A DNA stretch of 64,000 bases from Sulfobacillus thermosulfidooxidans DSM 9293 (GTDB lineage: Bacteria; Bacillota; Sulfobacillia; Sulfobacillales; Sulfobacillaceae). The position numbers and the translations under genes are program-made. Positions 53,658 through 63,455 of the stretch are shown here, piece after piece. Under the pieces are notes generated by a model that saw only the letters and a list, made by a program, of their open reading frames with translations, made no database searches and was not told the DNA's origin. The stretch covers positions 501,517-565,516 of the forward strand of contig NZ_FWWY01000001.1 in assembly GCF_900176145.1 (NCBI RefSeq). Direction: 5' to 3'. The stretch's first letter is position 1; the number at the start of each line of letters is the position of its first letter.

Positions 53658-54965
53658 TTACGGGAGCGGGTTAGCCTGGGCCGCGCTGGCAACGGCTTGG
53701 ACAAATTGGTTCACGTTGTGATTGCTGACCAAAATGTCCATGGCATTGTTGACCGCGTTGGTAAAGCCCGGGTTCACAGCTCCTTGACCAATGACCAGGA
53801 CTAATGTGTCCTTCTTGTAGGACTGCATCGCAGACCGCGAATAGGCATCATAGTCATTGGGATTGGCATCAAGCCGCGGGGAAAATGTTCCTTTCAATGG
53901 GTTGAAAATGGCTTGTCCTTTCGCTGAGCCAAGCACTTTCAAGTAATCCAAGGTGGCCGTCTTGTGCTTGAGATGGGAAGGCAGACCGAATACGTCCGAA
54001 ACAACAGCAAACGTTCCTTTGGTTTGGGGCGTTGGAGCCCAGCCAAATCCCGTACCGGGGGTTAAATGGAGATCCGTGGTGAAATAACCCTGGGCCCAGT
54101 CTCCCATGATGTTCATGGCCGCCTGGCCATCAGCCACCATCTGGTCCGCTTGTTGCCAGTGCAGCGCCGTGTAATCCGTGTTGGTGTAATTCAACATCTT
54201 GGTAAAGGTCTGGGTAGCTTGAACCACTCCTGGACTGTTCCATGAGGCCTTGCCATTGAGCAACGCGTCATATTCCTTGGGTCCTACAGTCCCTAGCAGC
54301 ACATCGCTCCATAACAGGGTCGCTTCCCAATCCCCATGATTCGCTAAAGCGAGAGGGGTGACGCCGTGTGCCTTCAACACGTTAGCATCTTGGAAAAATT
54401 GAGCGAAGGTGCTTGGCGGTGTCAAATTATATTTTTTGAAAATCGTGGGGTTATACCACAAAACATTAGCTCGCTGCATATCAACGGGCACGGCATAAAT
54501 TTTGCCGTTAAACGTCAATAAGTTTAATAGCGATTTTGGATAATCATGATACCATCCTTGTTGTTGGTATAACGAGTTCAATGGTGTCATGTCTCCAGCT
54601 TGGACCCATGAATAGAGCTGTCCGTGTCCAGCGTGTACCTGGAATGTTCCTGGCGGATTTCCCGCTTCCATCCGGCTGGCTAAAACAGCCTTCGCATTGG
54701 AACCGGCTCCTCCAGCCACCGCATCATTGATCACTTTAAATTGAGGATATTCTTTGGTAAATTGCGCATTCAATGCGGCAAGTGCTTTACTGCTGGCCAC
54801 ACCCGTCCACCAGCTAAAAATTTGTAATTGTGTCGGTGAATTATTAACAGTTCCGGTCGATCCTGATCCTCCAGACGCGCTTTGGGAGCCACATCCGGCT
54901 AACCCCAACGTACTTGCTGCCATAACAGCTAAAAGACTTAATGTCGCCTTTCGCTTGATCTGCAT
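53658..54965 (-). CDS. sugar-binding lipoprotein of an ABC importer
   Basis: Lipoprotein signal LLAVMAASTLGLAGCGS with the lipobox cysteine near residue 25, then a family 1 solute-binding fold (LQIFSWWTGVASSKALAALNAQF..., NGKIYAVPVDMQR, AAMNIMGDWAQGYF). ATG 54965 chosen behind GAGGAGG. 435 residues. First gene of the operon. No ATPase gene is nearby, so a shared MsmX-type ATPase is likely. Confidence 0.93.
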   Translation of the reverse strand: MQIKRKATLSLLAVMAASTLGLAGCGSQSASGGSGSTGTVNNSPTQLQIFSWWTGVASSKALAALNAQFTKEYPQFKVINDAVAGGAGSNAKAVLASRMEAGNPPGTFQVHAGHGQLYSWVQAGDMTPLNSLYQQQGWYHDYPKSLLNLLTFNGKIYAVPVDMQRANVLWYNPTIFKKYNLTPPSTFAQFFQDANVLKAHGVTPLALANHGDWEATLLWSDVLLGTVGPKEYDALLNGKASWNSPGVVQATQTFTKMLNYTNTDYTALHWQQADQMVADGQAAMNIMGDWAQGYFTTDLHLTPGTGFGWAPTPQTKGTFAVVSDVFGLPSHLKHKTATLDYLKVLGSAKGQAIFNPLKGTFSPRLDANPNDYDAYSRSAMQSYKKDTLVLVIGQGAVNPGFTNAVNNAMDILVSNHNVNQFVQAVASAAQANPLP

Positions 54966-55206
54966 CACGCAGCCTCCTCATGCTAAATGTTTGACAATTC
55001 TGTTTTTTCGAAGATAATCCAACTCACCGCTCACATAATGTAACAAATCAACAAAGTTTGCACAATATGTTTTGGAATTTGTCCAAAAAATCCCTAAACT
55101 GATCAAAAACTACCGAAATTTTGATGCTTACCGGCGTCTTAATTGATATGTTATATTAACAACACTGTGAGCCGAAATAAATTCCTGCATGCGAGGATGA
55201 TGTGCC
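54966..55206. promoter_or_regulatory. divergent control region of sugar importer and ROK regulator
   Basis: About 240 bp, A+T-rich. It contains a candidate promoter for the regulator (TTGATG-17-TGATAT, 55121-55149) and an imperfect palindrome around TTAATTGATATGTTATATTAA's core (55140-55160) that could bind the ROK protein. Both by eye. Confidence 0.4.
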
Positions 55207-56454
55207 GTGCGCATCAATATTGACGCGCAAAGAATGCGCCAATTGAACAAATATACCGTCTTGCATTGGATTTATAATCATCCCAATGTGTCTCGTGCTG
55301 ACATCGCCAAATTGACGGGTTTAAATCGTGCCACAGTATCATCCTTAGTCGACGAACTCCTCGCCGAGGATTTCATTCAAGAACTGGGTCAAAGTACGTC
55401 ATCAGGGGGACGAAAACCGATTATTTTGCAGTTCAACGCCAGAACAGGGTTCAGCATCGGCGTTGATGTCCAAATTTCGTCGATTAAGACGCTCTTAACC
55501 GATGCCCGAGGTCAGGTTGTGGACAAAAAAATCACGACTTTGCGTCCTCCCTCCGACGGGAGTTTTCGGGAAATCATGTTGCAGATTATCGAAGAACATG
55601 TCCGGGACATTCTGCGCACATGTCCACCCAGCTCACATGGTATTTTTGGCGTGGGGATTGCCCTGCCTGGGATGGTCGATTACAGTAGGGGACATGTTTA
55701 TTATCTGCCTAATGTGAATGTCGAAAACTGGAATTTTACCCAGGCTTTGGCCAGCCGGATTAATTTACCTGTTGTCATTGATAACGACGCCAATTGTGGA
55801 GCTTGGGCCGAGTTTTTGCGTCACCCTACAGATAGCCTCGTCTTTATTAACGCCGGGATTGGCGTGGGAGCAGGTCTTATTCTTCACGGGCAGCTGGTAC
55901 GCGGTCGCCATGGGATTGCTGGCGAATGGGGACATACCACGATTTCGGCGACCGGGCTTTTGTGTGCCTGTGGTAATTATGGATGTTGGGAACTCTATTC
56001 TTCGGAGCGTGCATTAGCTCGCTATTTACACGAAGAAGGAGTCAGCGAAACTGACCCCTTCATTCCCTCATTTATCGAGCGGGTATTGGCCCAAACGCCC
56101 CACGACATCCGTTACCAGCGAGCATTTTCTCAATTAGGAGCATATTTAGGGATTGGCATATCGAATATCCTTAATGCCTTTAATCCCCGTTTTATCAGTA
56201 TTGGAGGAACCATCTCACAAGCGGCGCATTGGTTATTGCCAGAAATTCACCGGATGCTTAAAAAGCGAGCCATTGGAGCTAATAAACAAATCGGCGTATT
56301 TGCCGCAGATTTAGACATGGTCGCCATTGGGGCAGCGGGTTTAGTCTTGTCTCGGGTTCTTCCTCTCACCCCATTGCCCTCGTTCAACACATTAAATATC
56401 GATCAAGTACCGCACGATCTTCCTCGCCTTCTCGCCAATTCTGAGTCGAATTAA
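55207..56454 (+). CDS. ROK-family transcriptional regulator
   Basis: 415 residues: N-terminal winged helix (VSRADIAKLTGLNRATVSSLVDELL) and a ROK sugar-kinase-like domain with GVGIALPGMVDYSRG, VIDNDANCGAWAEF, INAGIGVGAGLILHGQL and the zinc motif CACGNYGCWELYSS. GTG start. XylR/NagC type; divergent from the sugar importer, which it probably controls in response to a sugar. Confidence 0.92.
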   Translation: MRINIDAQRMRQLNKYTVLHWIYNHPNVSRADIAKLTGLNRATVSSLVDELLAEDFIQELGQSTSSGGRKPIILQFNARTGFSIGVDVQISSIKTLLTDARGQVVDKKITTLRPPSDGSFREIMLQIIEEHVRDILRTCPPSSHGIFGVGIALPGMVDYSRGHVYYLPNVNVENWNFTQALASRINLPVVIDNDANCGAWAEFLRHPTDSLVFINAGIGVGAGLILHGQLVRGRHGIAGEWGHTTISATGLLCACGNYGCWELYSSERALARYLHEEGVSETDPFIPSFIERVLAQTPHDIRYQRAFSQLGAYLGIGISNILNAFNPRFISIGGTISQAAHWLLPEIHRMLKKRAIGANKQIGVFAADLDMVAIGAAGLVLSRVLPLTPLPSFNTLNIDQVPHDLPRLLANSESN

Positions 56455-57281
56455 CGCACTCCAGAAAATCCGATGACCTCTAATCCTTTGTCACGCATCA
56501 ATTGCACAAAGGGCTGAATGCCGGTCAAATCACCGGGCAAATGCCCTATCACCACCACATTTCCTTGGCTTTCTTTACGCAACCGCCATTTGGCGTCATT
56601 GGCCAAGTGAATATAGACAACCGTTCCAATGCCATGGCGAAAGTAGGTTTGAGCAATTTCATAGCCTCCGTTGGTTCCCGCTCCGTGCACAATGGCCACC
56701 CGCCCAGCGGGGTTGTCCGGTTCTCCCACGGCCACCTGGACTTGGGTGGGGGCCGATGCAATTTCGGGGATTTCTGTCAAGGCCGCCACAACATCCTTCA
56801 CTGTCGCTTCCGTCCCTAATTCCGAAACCGCTTGAACCATACGTTGCCGTCCATATTCGTCTAAGGCATTATGAATATTCATAAACGGCATCTTGAGTAA
56901 TCGGGCCACGGAAACCACGTGGTCATAATTTGCGCTGTGAAAGCGGTCCGTCCAACGATCCGTTAACGTGCGAATAGCCTCTTCCGCCTCTTTCTGCGGC
57001 ACTCCATGAGCAACCATCAGGTCAACATGCCGGGAAAAAATTTTAGGAAAGCCCACCAGACGATCAGCAGGATGATGGGCAATCACTAAATCCACCCCAA
57101 GTTCCCGGCCCAATAACAAGTCGGCAGATGCCACATCAATACCAAATAATATCCGGTGGATATTTTCCCCAGGAATGTACGTTGCACTATCTGGTGGTAT
57201 TTCATCTAATCCCGCTAATTCCAAAGACCACCTCATAATCTCCTCAGTCGAAGCTGTCGCCATCTTCTCAGTCTTATCCAT
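56451..57281 (-). CDS. NIF3-like metal-binding protein
   Basis: 276 residues from ATG 57281 (AAAAAGG upstream). NIF3-type signatures: ILFGIDVASADLLL, VDLVIAHHPADRL with the paired histidines, FMNIHNALDEYGR and a late VVIGHLPGD. Members form hexameric rings with a dinuclear metal site; the reaction is not settled. It is the last gene of the oligopeptide-importer operon, 38 bp after oppC, and overlaps the ROK gene end by 4 bp. Confidence 0.75.
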   Translation of the reverse strand: MDKTEKMATASTEEIMRWSLELAGLDEIPPDSATYIPGENIHRILFGIDVASADLLLGRELGVDLVIAHHPADRLVGFPKIFSRHVDLMVAHGVPQKEAEEAIRTLTDRWTDRFHSANYDHVVSVARLLKMPFMNIHNALDEYGRQRMVQAVSELGTEATVKDVVAALTEIPEIASAPTQVQVAVGEPDNPAGRVAIVHGAGTNGGYEIAQTYFRHGIGTVVYIHLANDAKWRLRKESQGNVVVIGHLPGDLTGIQPFVQLMRDKGLEVIGFSGVR

Positions 57282-57319
57282 AACCATCATCCTTTTTCCA
57301 CGCGCCTTCTGACGCAAGA

Positions 57320-58198
57320 TTATTTCGGATCAAAGACATCACGTAGGCCATCACCCAACGTACTGAATCCCAACACCGCAAGAAATATGGCCAGCCCCGG
57401 AAAGAATGAAATCCAAGGCGCCAAGTTAAGATACTGCGATCCATCTTCCAGCATGGATCCCCAATTGGGAGAAGGCGGAGGCGGACCTAACCCTAAAAAC
57501 GACAGGCTGGCCACACTCAAAATCGCTGTGCCAATATTCAATGTGGCCACCACGATTATCGGCGTGGCAGAATTTAATAAAATGTGGCGGAGCATAATTC
57601 GCCATGGGCTGGCCCCAAGACACCGGGCGGCTTCCACAAACTCTCGTGAACGGATACTTAACACTTGGCCACGGGTAATCCGGGCAAATTGCGGGATGGT
57701 GACCGCACCAATGGCCATCACTGCGTGAATGAGGGATGGTCCTAAAATCCAGGCAATCGCCAACGCCAGTACAAGAGGTGGGAACGCCAAGGCCGCATCC
57801 ACCAAGCGCATGATGATTTCATCAAGCAGTCCCCCATAAAAACCGGAAATCAAGCCAATAGGCACTCCAATTCCAACGCCGACAAACACGATTAAGACTC
57901 CAGCCCCTAACGATCCTCTGGATCCATAAATAATCCGGGACAACAAATCCCGTCCCAGTTCGTCAGTACCCAGAAGATGCGTGGCGGAAGGCGGTTTAAA
58001 GGCCTCGGAAAAATGGGTGGCCAAAGGAGGATAGGGTGCCAGAACGGGCGCGAAAACAGCCATAAGTACCAAAAACATCACGATGACCGCTCCCACAATA
58101 CTGAGTTTGTTGCGTAAAAAACGTCTCAGAGCGCGGTGACGCGACCTGGGTTCTACAGATTCCCACGCTATGTCGAGTTGAGGATCGAGTGCCGCCAT
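57320..58198 (-). CDS. peptide ABC transporter permease, OppC/DppC type
   Basis: 292 residues; cytoplasmic N-terminus, five to six membrane segments, and the coupling loop REFVEAARCLGASPWRIMLRHILLNS. HLLGTDELGRDLLSRIIYGSRGSL is the OppC hallmark. Follows OppB in the operon. Confidence 0.94.
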   Translation of the reverse strand: MAALDPQLDIAWESVEPRSRHRALRRFLRNKLSIVGAVIVMFLVLMAVFAPVLAPYPPLATHFSEAFKPPSATHLLGTDELGRDLLSRIIYGSRGSLGAGVLIVFVGVGIGVPIGLISGFYGGLLDEIIMRLVDAALAFPPLVLALAIAWILGPSLIHAVMAIGAVTIPQFARITRGQVLSIRSREFVEAARCLGASPWRIMLRHILLNSATPIIVVATLNIGTAILSVASLSFLGLGPPPPSPNWGSMLEDGSQYLNLAPWISFFPGLAIFLAVLGFSTLGDGLRDVFDPK

Positions 58199-58236
58199 TT
58201 TTCTCCTCCCTTCTTGTCTCGTTAACCACGACCGGC

Positions 58237-59181
58237 TTATTGATAACGAATGCGGGGATCAAGCCACGCATAAACCAGGTCAACCATTAAATTGGCCAAG
58301 AGAACCACCACCGCCATAAAGAGGACAGAACCATCCAAAACCGGATAATCACGGTCAAAAATCGCATTCACAACCAGTTGGCCCATTCCGGGAAGAGAAA
58401 AAATCGATTCCGTAATCACCACACCACCGAGTAACCCACCAATTTGTAAGCCAATGACCGTGACAACAGGGACCAAGGCATTACGAAGACCATGGCGAAT
58501 GACCACTGTCCATTCGTTGATGCCTTTAGCTCGCGCCACTTGGATATACAAAAGGCGCATCACTTCCAACAGTTCACCACGCAAAACCCGTGAGGTGACA
58601 GCAGCCAGTGGAAGGGCTAGCACAATCACGGGAAGGATGAGATGAATGAGATTCCCCCCCACACTCGTTGTGAGGGGGACCCATCCTAAAGACGGAAGCC
58701 ATTTCAAAGTCACGGCAAAAAAGTACACCAAGAGCAGTGCCAACCAGAAATTCGGTACAGCGGCCCCAATGAGAGCTAAAAGACGGGAGACGCTATCAAT
58801 CCACGTATTGGGACGGTAAGCCGCCAAAATTCCTGTCGGCAAGGCAATGATCAAAGACGCAAGAATGGCCAGCATGGTCAATTCTAATGTCACAGGCAAC
58901 CGCGTTAAAATCAGCGACAAAACGGGTTGTCCATCCAGTAAGGAAACGCCCAGATTCCCCTCTAGAACATGGCTGACATAACTCGCAAATTGCTCCCATA
59001 GGGGCTTTGTTAGCCCCATTTTCACATCTAATAGGTGTACGGCTTGCGGACTGGCTTGTTCGCCCAATATCGTGTATGCAGGATTCCCGGGACTCAGATG
59101 GATGAGACTAAAGGTCACCACCACCACCACGAAGGCTACGGGAATCAGGCTGACAATCCGTCTGATGATAAAAGGAATCAT
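58237..59181 (-). CDS. peptide ABC transporter permease, OppB/DppB type
   Basis: 314 residues; N-terminal IIRRIVSLIPVAFVVVVVTFSLIHLSPGNP, six membrane segments and the coupling loop LLYIQVARAKGINEWTVVIRHGLRNALVP. Follows the binding protein by 10 bp. Confidence 0.94.
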   Translation of the reverse strand: MIPFIIRRIVSLIPVAFVVVVVTFSLIHLSPGNPAYTILGEQASPQAVHLLDVKMGLTKPLWEQFASYVSHVLEGNLGVSLLDGQPVLSLILTRLPVTLELTMLAILASLIIALPTGILAAYRPNTWIDSVSRLLALIGAAVPNFWLALLLVYFFAVTLKWLPSLGWVPLTTSVGGNLIHLILPVIVLALPLAAVTSRVLRGELLEVMRLLYIQVARAKGINEWTVVIRHGLRNALVPVVTVIGLQIGGLLGGVVITESIFSLPGMGQLVVNAIFDRDYPVLDGSVLFMAVVVLLANLMVDLVYAWLDPRIRYQ

Positions 59182-59190
59182 AGTCTGCGC

Positions 59191-60759
59191 CTACTTTATC
59201 CACACATCACTAAACCGCATTAATCCATCAGGATAAACCGTAAACCCATGCACAGAGGGTGACCAAGCCTGAATCACAGGCGTGTATTCCAAAAAGATGT
59301 AGGGTGCTTGATGCAGGACAATTGCCGCTGCCTGATCATAGTATTGTTTGCGCACACTCTGAGACGAGGCTTCCCGGGCTTTTAACAACAGGCTATCGAC
59401 CTCAGGATTCGAGTAGCGCGGGTCATTAAAACTGCCACCCGTGGTATCAAACGCATAACTATTTTGATCCGGGTCAGGTCTCCCGCTCCATCCCAATAAA
59501 TCCGCTTGGAAATTGCCATTAATGGCATCGGTCAGTAAGGTGGTGAAATCGACCGGTTCGATATGCATGGTGATGCCGACTTTGGCTAACTCGCTTTGGA
59601 TTGCTTGCATCTCTTGGATGGTGATAGGATTATTGTCTCCCAGCAAGGTAAAGGAAAATCCATGTGGATTACCGGCTTTCACCAGTTGTTCCTTAGCCAA
59701 GGTATCGGAAAAAGGCACGCGAATCTTGGGATCATAGGCCCACGATGCCGGAGAAAATTGCGTGTAGGCCGGAATGGCGTGACCAAAGTAGAGTAACTGG
59801 TTAAGCGCCTCACGGTTAATGGCGTAGTTAATGGCTTCCCGGTTATGCACATTGTTAAAGGGCGCCGCTTGCGTATTGAGTTCCATATCGGCATAGCCGA
59901 GGCCTGGCTTTTCCGCATATTTAAGCGATGAGTTTGATGAGAGGCTACTAACATCTTGGAATGGTACGCCATCAATGACATTGACCTGACCAGTGACTAG
60001 CGCATTATACTCTTGAACCGGATTGGTAATAGGCGTATAAACAATTTTGTTGAGGTAGGGTTTCCCTTTTTGCCAGTATAAAGGATTTTTTTCTAGAATC
60101 ATGTGGTCGTTCTTAATCCACTGGACAAACTTAAATGGCCCGGTCCCCACCGGATGTAAGCCATAGGCACTTCCCCACTTCTTCATCGCGGTTGGCGAAG
60201 AAATCATTCCCGTGCGCCCCGTCAAAATAGACAGAAAGGCTGAATATGGGGCTTTAAGATTGACCACTACTTCATAGGGATTGGGCGCCGACAAACTTTG
60301 TACTAAAGCTAAATTGCTCCGTCTGGGACTGGCATTGGTGGGATTCATCTCCCAGTCCCAGTTATAGATCACGGCTTGCGCATTAAATGGGGTGCCATCT
60401 TGAAACTTGACGCCGTGACGTAAAAACAGCGTATAGGTTTTGCCGCCATTGGTAATCGTCCAATGGGTAACAAGATTGGGTTCGACTGTCATTGTGGGTG
60501 ATAATTTGAGTAAGGGATCAAAAATATTGATAAATGCTTGCCGATCAATTAATGCCGATGACATCGCAGGATTTAACGTCACAAAATCTGAATCAATTCC
60601 CACATTAAGTGTTCCTCCGCTAATAGGAGCTTGGGCCACTTGTGGACTGGATGACGACGTGGACGTTGGTGAACTTTGCGCTGACGACGAACCACATCCT
60701 GCTAAACCTATGGTCAATGTGGATATGGCGGCTAAGGCCCAGGCTGTTTTGGATGCCAT
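59191..60759 (-). CDS. peptide-binding lipoprotein, OppA/DppA type
   Basis: 522 residues from ATG 60759 (GAGGGGG upstream). Lipobox in STLTIGLAGCGS. Family 5 solute-binding fold: GGTLNVGIDSDFVTLNP, YTLFLRHGVKFQDGTPFNAQAVIYNWDWE, GTGPFKFVQW. Ligand likely a short peptide or a related nitrogen compound. First transport gene after the gntR regulator. Confidence 0.94.
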   Translation of the reverse strand: MASKTAWALAAISTLTIGLAGCGSSSAQSSPTSTSSSSPQVAQAPISGGTLNVGIDSDFVTLNPAMSSALIDRQAFINIFDPLLKLSPTMTVEPNLVTHWTITNGGKTYTLFLRHGVKFQDGTPFNAQAVIYNWDWEMNPTNASPRRSNLALVQSLSAPNPYEVVVNLKAPYSAFLSILTGRTGMISSPTAMKKWGSAYGLHPVGTGPFKFVQWIKNDHMILEKNPLYWQKGKPYLNKIVYTPITNPVQEYNALVTGQVNVIDGVPFQDVSSLSSNSSLKYAEKPGLGYADMELNTQAAPFNNVHNREAINYAINREALNQLLYFGHAIPAYTQFSPASWAYDPKIRVPFSDTLAKEQLVKAGNPHGFSFTLLGDNNPITIQEMQAIQSELAKVGITMHIEPVDFTTLLTDAINGNFQADLLGWSGRPDPDQNSYAFDTTGGSFNDPRYSNPEVDSLLLKAREASSQSVRKQYYDQAAAIVLHQAPYIFLEYTPVIQAWSPSVHGFTVYPDGLMRFSDVWIK

Positions 60760-60792
60760 AAACAAAATCCCCCCTCATAATGACAATTGACG

Positions 60793-61506
60793 TTACGGAC
60801 TTTCAGCCGTTAACCGGCTAATCAGAGTTTGACGCGTCCTCGCCACATGGCCTCTAGCCTGTTTTTCCGCTTCATCGGCTTGTCCATTGCGAATTGCATC
60901 GAATATTGCGCGGTGTTCGGCCAGTGACGTATTCACCCGTGTCTTAGGTATCCAATCCAAAGACACCATGCGTGTCCGAAACGCCGATAAATCTTGTAGA
61001 CAATGGATCACATAACTGTTCTTGGACATTTTGGCGATGGTGTCATGAAACACACCATGAACACCGTCAAATTCCTTAGGACTGAGCTGGCCCGATTCCA
61101 TCTTGAGCAAGGCGTCCTCGAGCCTTAGCATGTCGTCGGGATTATAATGATTTTCGGCAGCGAGTCTAGCGGCTAATCCTTCCAATACTTCACGAACTTG
61201 ATAAGCTTCGCGTATAGACTCCACCGAAAGCCGTGAAACAATCAATCCTCGGTGTCCATCAACACTGACCAGTCCCTCAGACATAAGCTGTTTTAAAGCT
61301 TCTCGCACAGGCGTCCTAGATACTTGCAATGACTCCGCTAAAGACCGCTCAACAAGGCGGTGTCCTGGCGGCAAATCTCCATCAACAATCGCTTGCCGGA
61401 GTTGTTGATATACCTCCTCCGCAACACTTTGTGGCACGATGGGTTTCAACAATGATGTGGACAACGGTGCTGACGGCGACGTCGGTGATTCGAAGTTTTC
61501 CTTCAC
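60793..61506 (-). CDS. GntR-family regulator with FCD domain
   Basis: N-terminal winged helix (HRLVERSLAESLQVSRTPVREALKQLMSEGLV) and C-terminal FCD ligand domain with acidic/histidine metal residues (FHDTIAKMSKNSY, LAEHRAIFDAIRNGQADEAE). GTG 61506 is favoured because GGGAGG lies six bases before; ATGs at 61512 and 61521 overlap that site. 237 residues. It is first in the gntR-oppA-oppB-oppC-nif3-like set and probably controls it. Confidence 0.9.
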   Translation of the reverse strand: MKENFESPTSPSAPLSTSLLKPIVPQSVAEEVYQQLRQAIVDGDLPPGHRLVERSLAESLQVSRTPVREALKQLMSEGLVSVDGHRGLIVSRLSVESIREAYQVREVLEGLAARLAAENHYNPDDMLRLEDALLKMESGQLSPKEFDGVHGVFHDTIAKMSKNSYVIHCLQDLSAFRTRMVSLDWIPKTRVNTSLAEHRAIFDAIRNGQADEAEKQARGHVARTRQTLISRLTAESP

Positions 61507-61615
61507 AATCATGCCTCCCATCCTGACGTGAATATATTTCGACAGGTCTTCGTAAAATTCCTGCCAAACAAATTAAATTTTCTAAATTGGAATACCGTGC
61601 ACCAAGATGTGGCTT

Positions 61616-62524
61616 TTATACTTTATATGATGCCTTTTTTGTTGTCTTTCGTTCCTGCTTTATCACCAGCCAGACGCCCATCACAATGCACAACGCTCCC
61701 AGCCAAAACCCCGAATTGGGCCGTTCATGGAGAAAAAACCATCCTAAGAGGGTACCCGTTAACGGCTGAAAAAAGAAATAGACCGCGCCATTACCTGCTT
61801 CCACCATCGATAGCCCCTGATTCCATAAAAAAAATGCCACGGCTGTCGAAATCACTCCCAGGTAGACAATTCCCCACCACAACCCGGGACTTAGAAAACG
61901 CATAAAAACGGCGTGTTCGAGAAACCACGGAAAAGCAAACGGTGTTAAGAGAACTGTGGCGACACCAAGAGCATAGGTCGTTATCACCACCAACGAATAA
62001 TGCGCAGGAACCTTTTTGATTAGGACAGACAACAAGGCCCAGGTCAGCGCTGCGACAACTAAAATCATTCCGCCTAGACGTAAATCTCCTGTAGATGGTC
62101 CCAATCCGACGATCATGACGACGCCTAATGACGCCAGCACCACCGAGGCCACTTTGGCCCACGTCAGCGGTTCTTTCAATATTCCATAAGCAAAGATCAC
62201 CATAAACGCCGGAGTAGCCGCAGTAATAATAGCTCCCCATTGGGCGGTCGAAAGAGCCGTTCCAAGAAACTGCGCCCAAATGGAAATGGTATAACCAACA
62301 AGCCCCAAAATGCCAATCAATAACCAATCGCGGCGTTCAATGCGCCACGACACACGCCATATTTTCCCCACGACAATCAGCGCAGCAATCCCCAAAACAT
62401 AACGAAGCCATACTAATGGCACCGGCGGAATTTTGGTGAGGACGACTTTACTGACAACATACATGCCACCCCAAATCGATGCCGCTAATGCTAAAAAGAG
62501 GTTACCCCAAAGCTTGCGTGACAT
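61616..62524 (-). CDS. EamA/DMT-family transporter
   Basis: 302 residues with ten membrane segments in two EamA repeats (ASIWGGMYVVSKVVL and GMILVVAALTWALLSVLIKK starts). ATG 62524 behind GTGAGG. Likely an exporter of an amino acid or metabolite. Separate promoter expected in the 158 bp upstream. Confidence 0.9.
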   Translation of the reverse strand: MSRKLWGNLFLALAASIWGGMYVVSKVVLTKIPPVPLVWLRYVLGIAALIVVGKIWRVSWRIERRDWLLIGILGLVGYTISIWAQFLGTALSTAQWGAIITAATPAFMVIFAYGILKEPLTWAKVASVVLASLGVVMIVGLGPSTGDLRLGGMILVVAALTWALLSVLIKKVPAHYSLVVITTYALGVATVLLTPFAFPWFLEHAVFMRFLSPGLWWGIVYLGVISTAVAFFLWNQGLSMVEAGNGAVYFFFQPLTGTLLGWFFLHERPNSGFWLGALCIVMGVWLVIKQERKTTKKASYKV

Positions 62525-62682
62525 CCTCAAAGCCTCACTTCTTCATCTTGGTAGGCAAACCGTGAGTGAAATCATATTGCCAGCATTTTCGATTGCATCC
62601 TAATTTGGCAAAAAGAGTCGGAAAGGCGAGTTTAAAAACTGGTATTCTTGCGCCCGGAAAATCAGGCAAATGCGCATTCCAC

Positions 62683-63450
62683 TTAACCATCCACAGGGCT
62701 TAAAGGCGCAATGCGGACGTTTTGACTTTTTAGAAAACTCGAAAGACGCATGGCGATTTCATCGGCCCCTGGGGTATCCCCATGCACACAAACAGTATCA
62801 ATCTTGCGAGGAAGATGTTCGCCAGTAATCGCCACAATTTCCTGGTGGGTAATCATGTGCATGACACGTTCAAGGACCTGGTGAACATCATGAATCACCG
62901 CGCCCGGCACACTTCTCGGTACGAGTTGTCCATCGGCCTGATAGGCTCTGTCGGCATACACCTCATAAGCCACAGGCAGTCCCTTGGCTTGTGCCGCTTC
63001 CATTAACAATCCGCCATAGCTAATCACGATTAATTCCGGATTAAAGGCAGCAATTGCGTCGACAATGGCTTCGGCATAGGCAGGATTAGTCATGGCCATA
63101 TTGTTGAGTTGTCCATGGGGTTTCACATGTTGCAAAGGCCATTTTGCCTCCGTAGCAAAAGCGGATAACGCTCCGATTTGATATAAGACATCACTGCGAA
63201 TTTCTTCGTAAGACAGGACCATATTACGCCGTCCAAAGCCCACTAAATCCGGGAAACTGGGATGAGCCCCCACGCGCACTTGGTGCTCTTTAGCCAACTG
63301 AACCGTTTTTCTCATCACGCGGGGATCGCCAGCATGAAAGCCACAGGCGACATTGGCCGAGGAGATATAGGGCATAATGCGGGCATCATATCCCATGGTA
63401 TAAGCCCCAAAACTTTCGCCCATGTCGCAATTAATGTCAATGGTGAGCAT
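62683..63450 (-). CDS. pxpA: 5-oxoprolinase subunit A (LamB/YcsF family)
   Basis: 255 residues from ATG 63450 (AAAGGAG eight bases before). Family blocks DINCDMGESFGAY, ISSANVACGFHAGDP, VRVGAHPSFPDLVGFGRR, VKPHGQLNN and a C-terminal VCVHGDTPGA. PxpA works with PxpB and PxpC in ATP-dependent opening of 5-oxoproline to glutamate; those partners are not in the window. It follows the formamidase-like gene closely. Confidence 0.93.
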   Translation of the reverse strand: MLTIDINCDMGESFGAYTMGYDARIMPYISSANVACGFHAGDPRVMRKTVQLAKEHQVRVGAHPSFPDLVGFGRRNMVLSYEEIRSDVLYQIGALSAFATEAKWPLQHVKPHGQLNNMAMTNPAYAEAIVDAIAAFNPELIVISYGGLLMEAAQAKGLPVAYEVYADRAYQADGQLVPRSVPGAVIHDVHQVLERVMHMITHQEIVAITGEHLPRKIDTVCVHGDTPGADEIAMRLSSFLKSQNVRIAPLSPVDG

Positions 63451-63455
63451 CCCTG

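Noticed and set aside
61791-62327. 178-codon open frame on the minus strand
   Set aside because: Out-of-frame shadow inside the EamA transporter gene.
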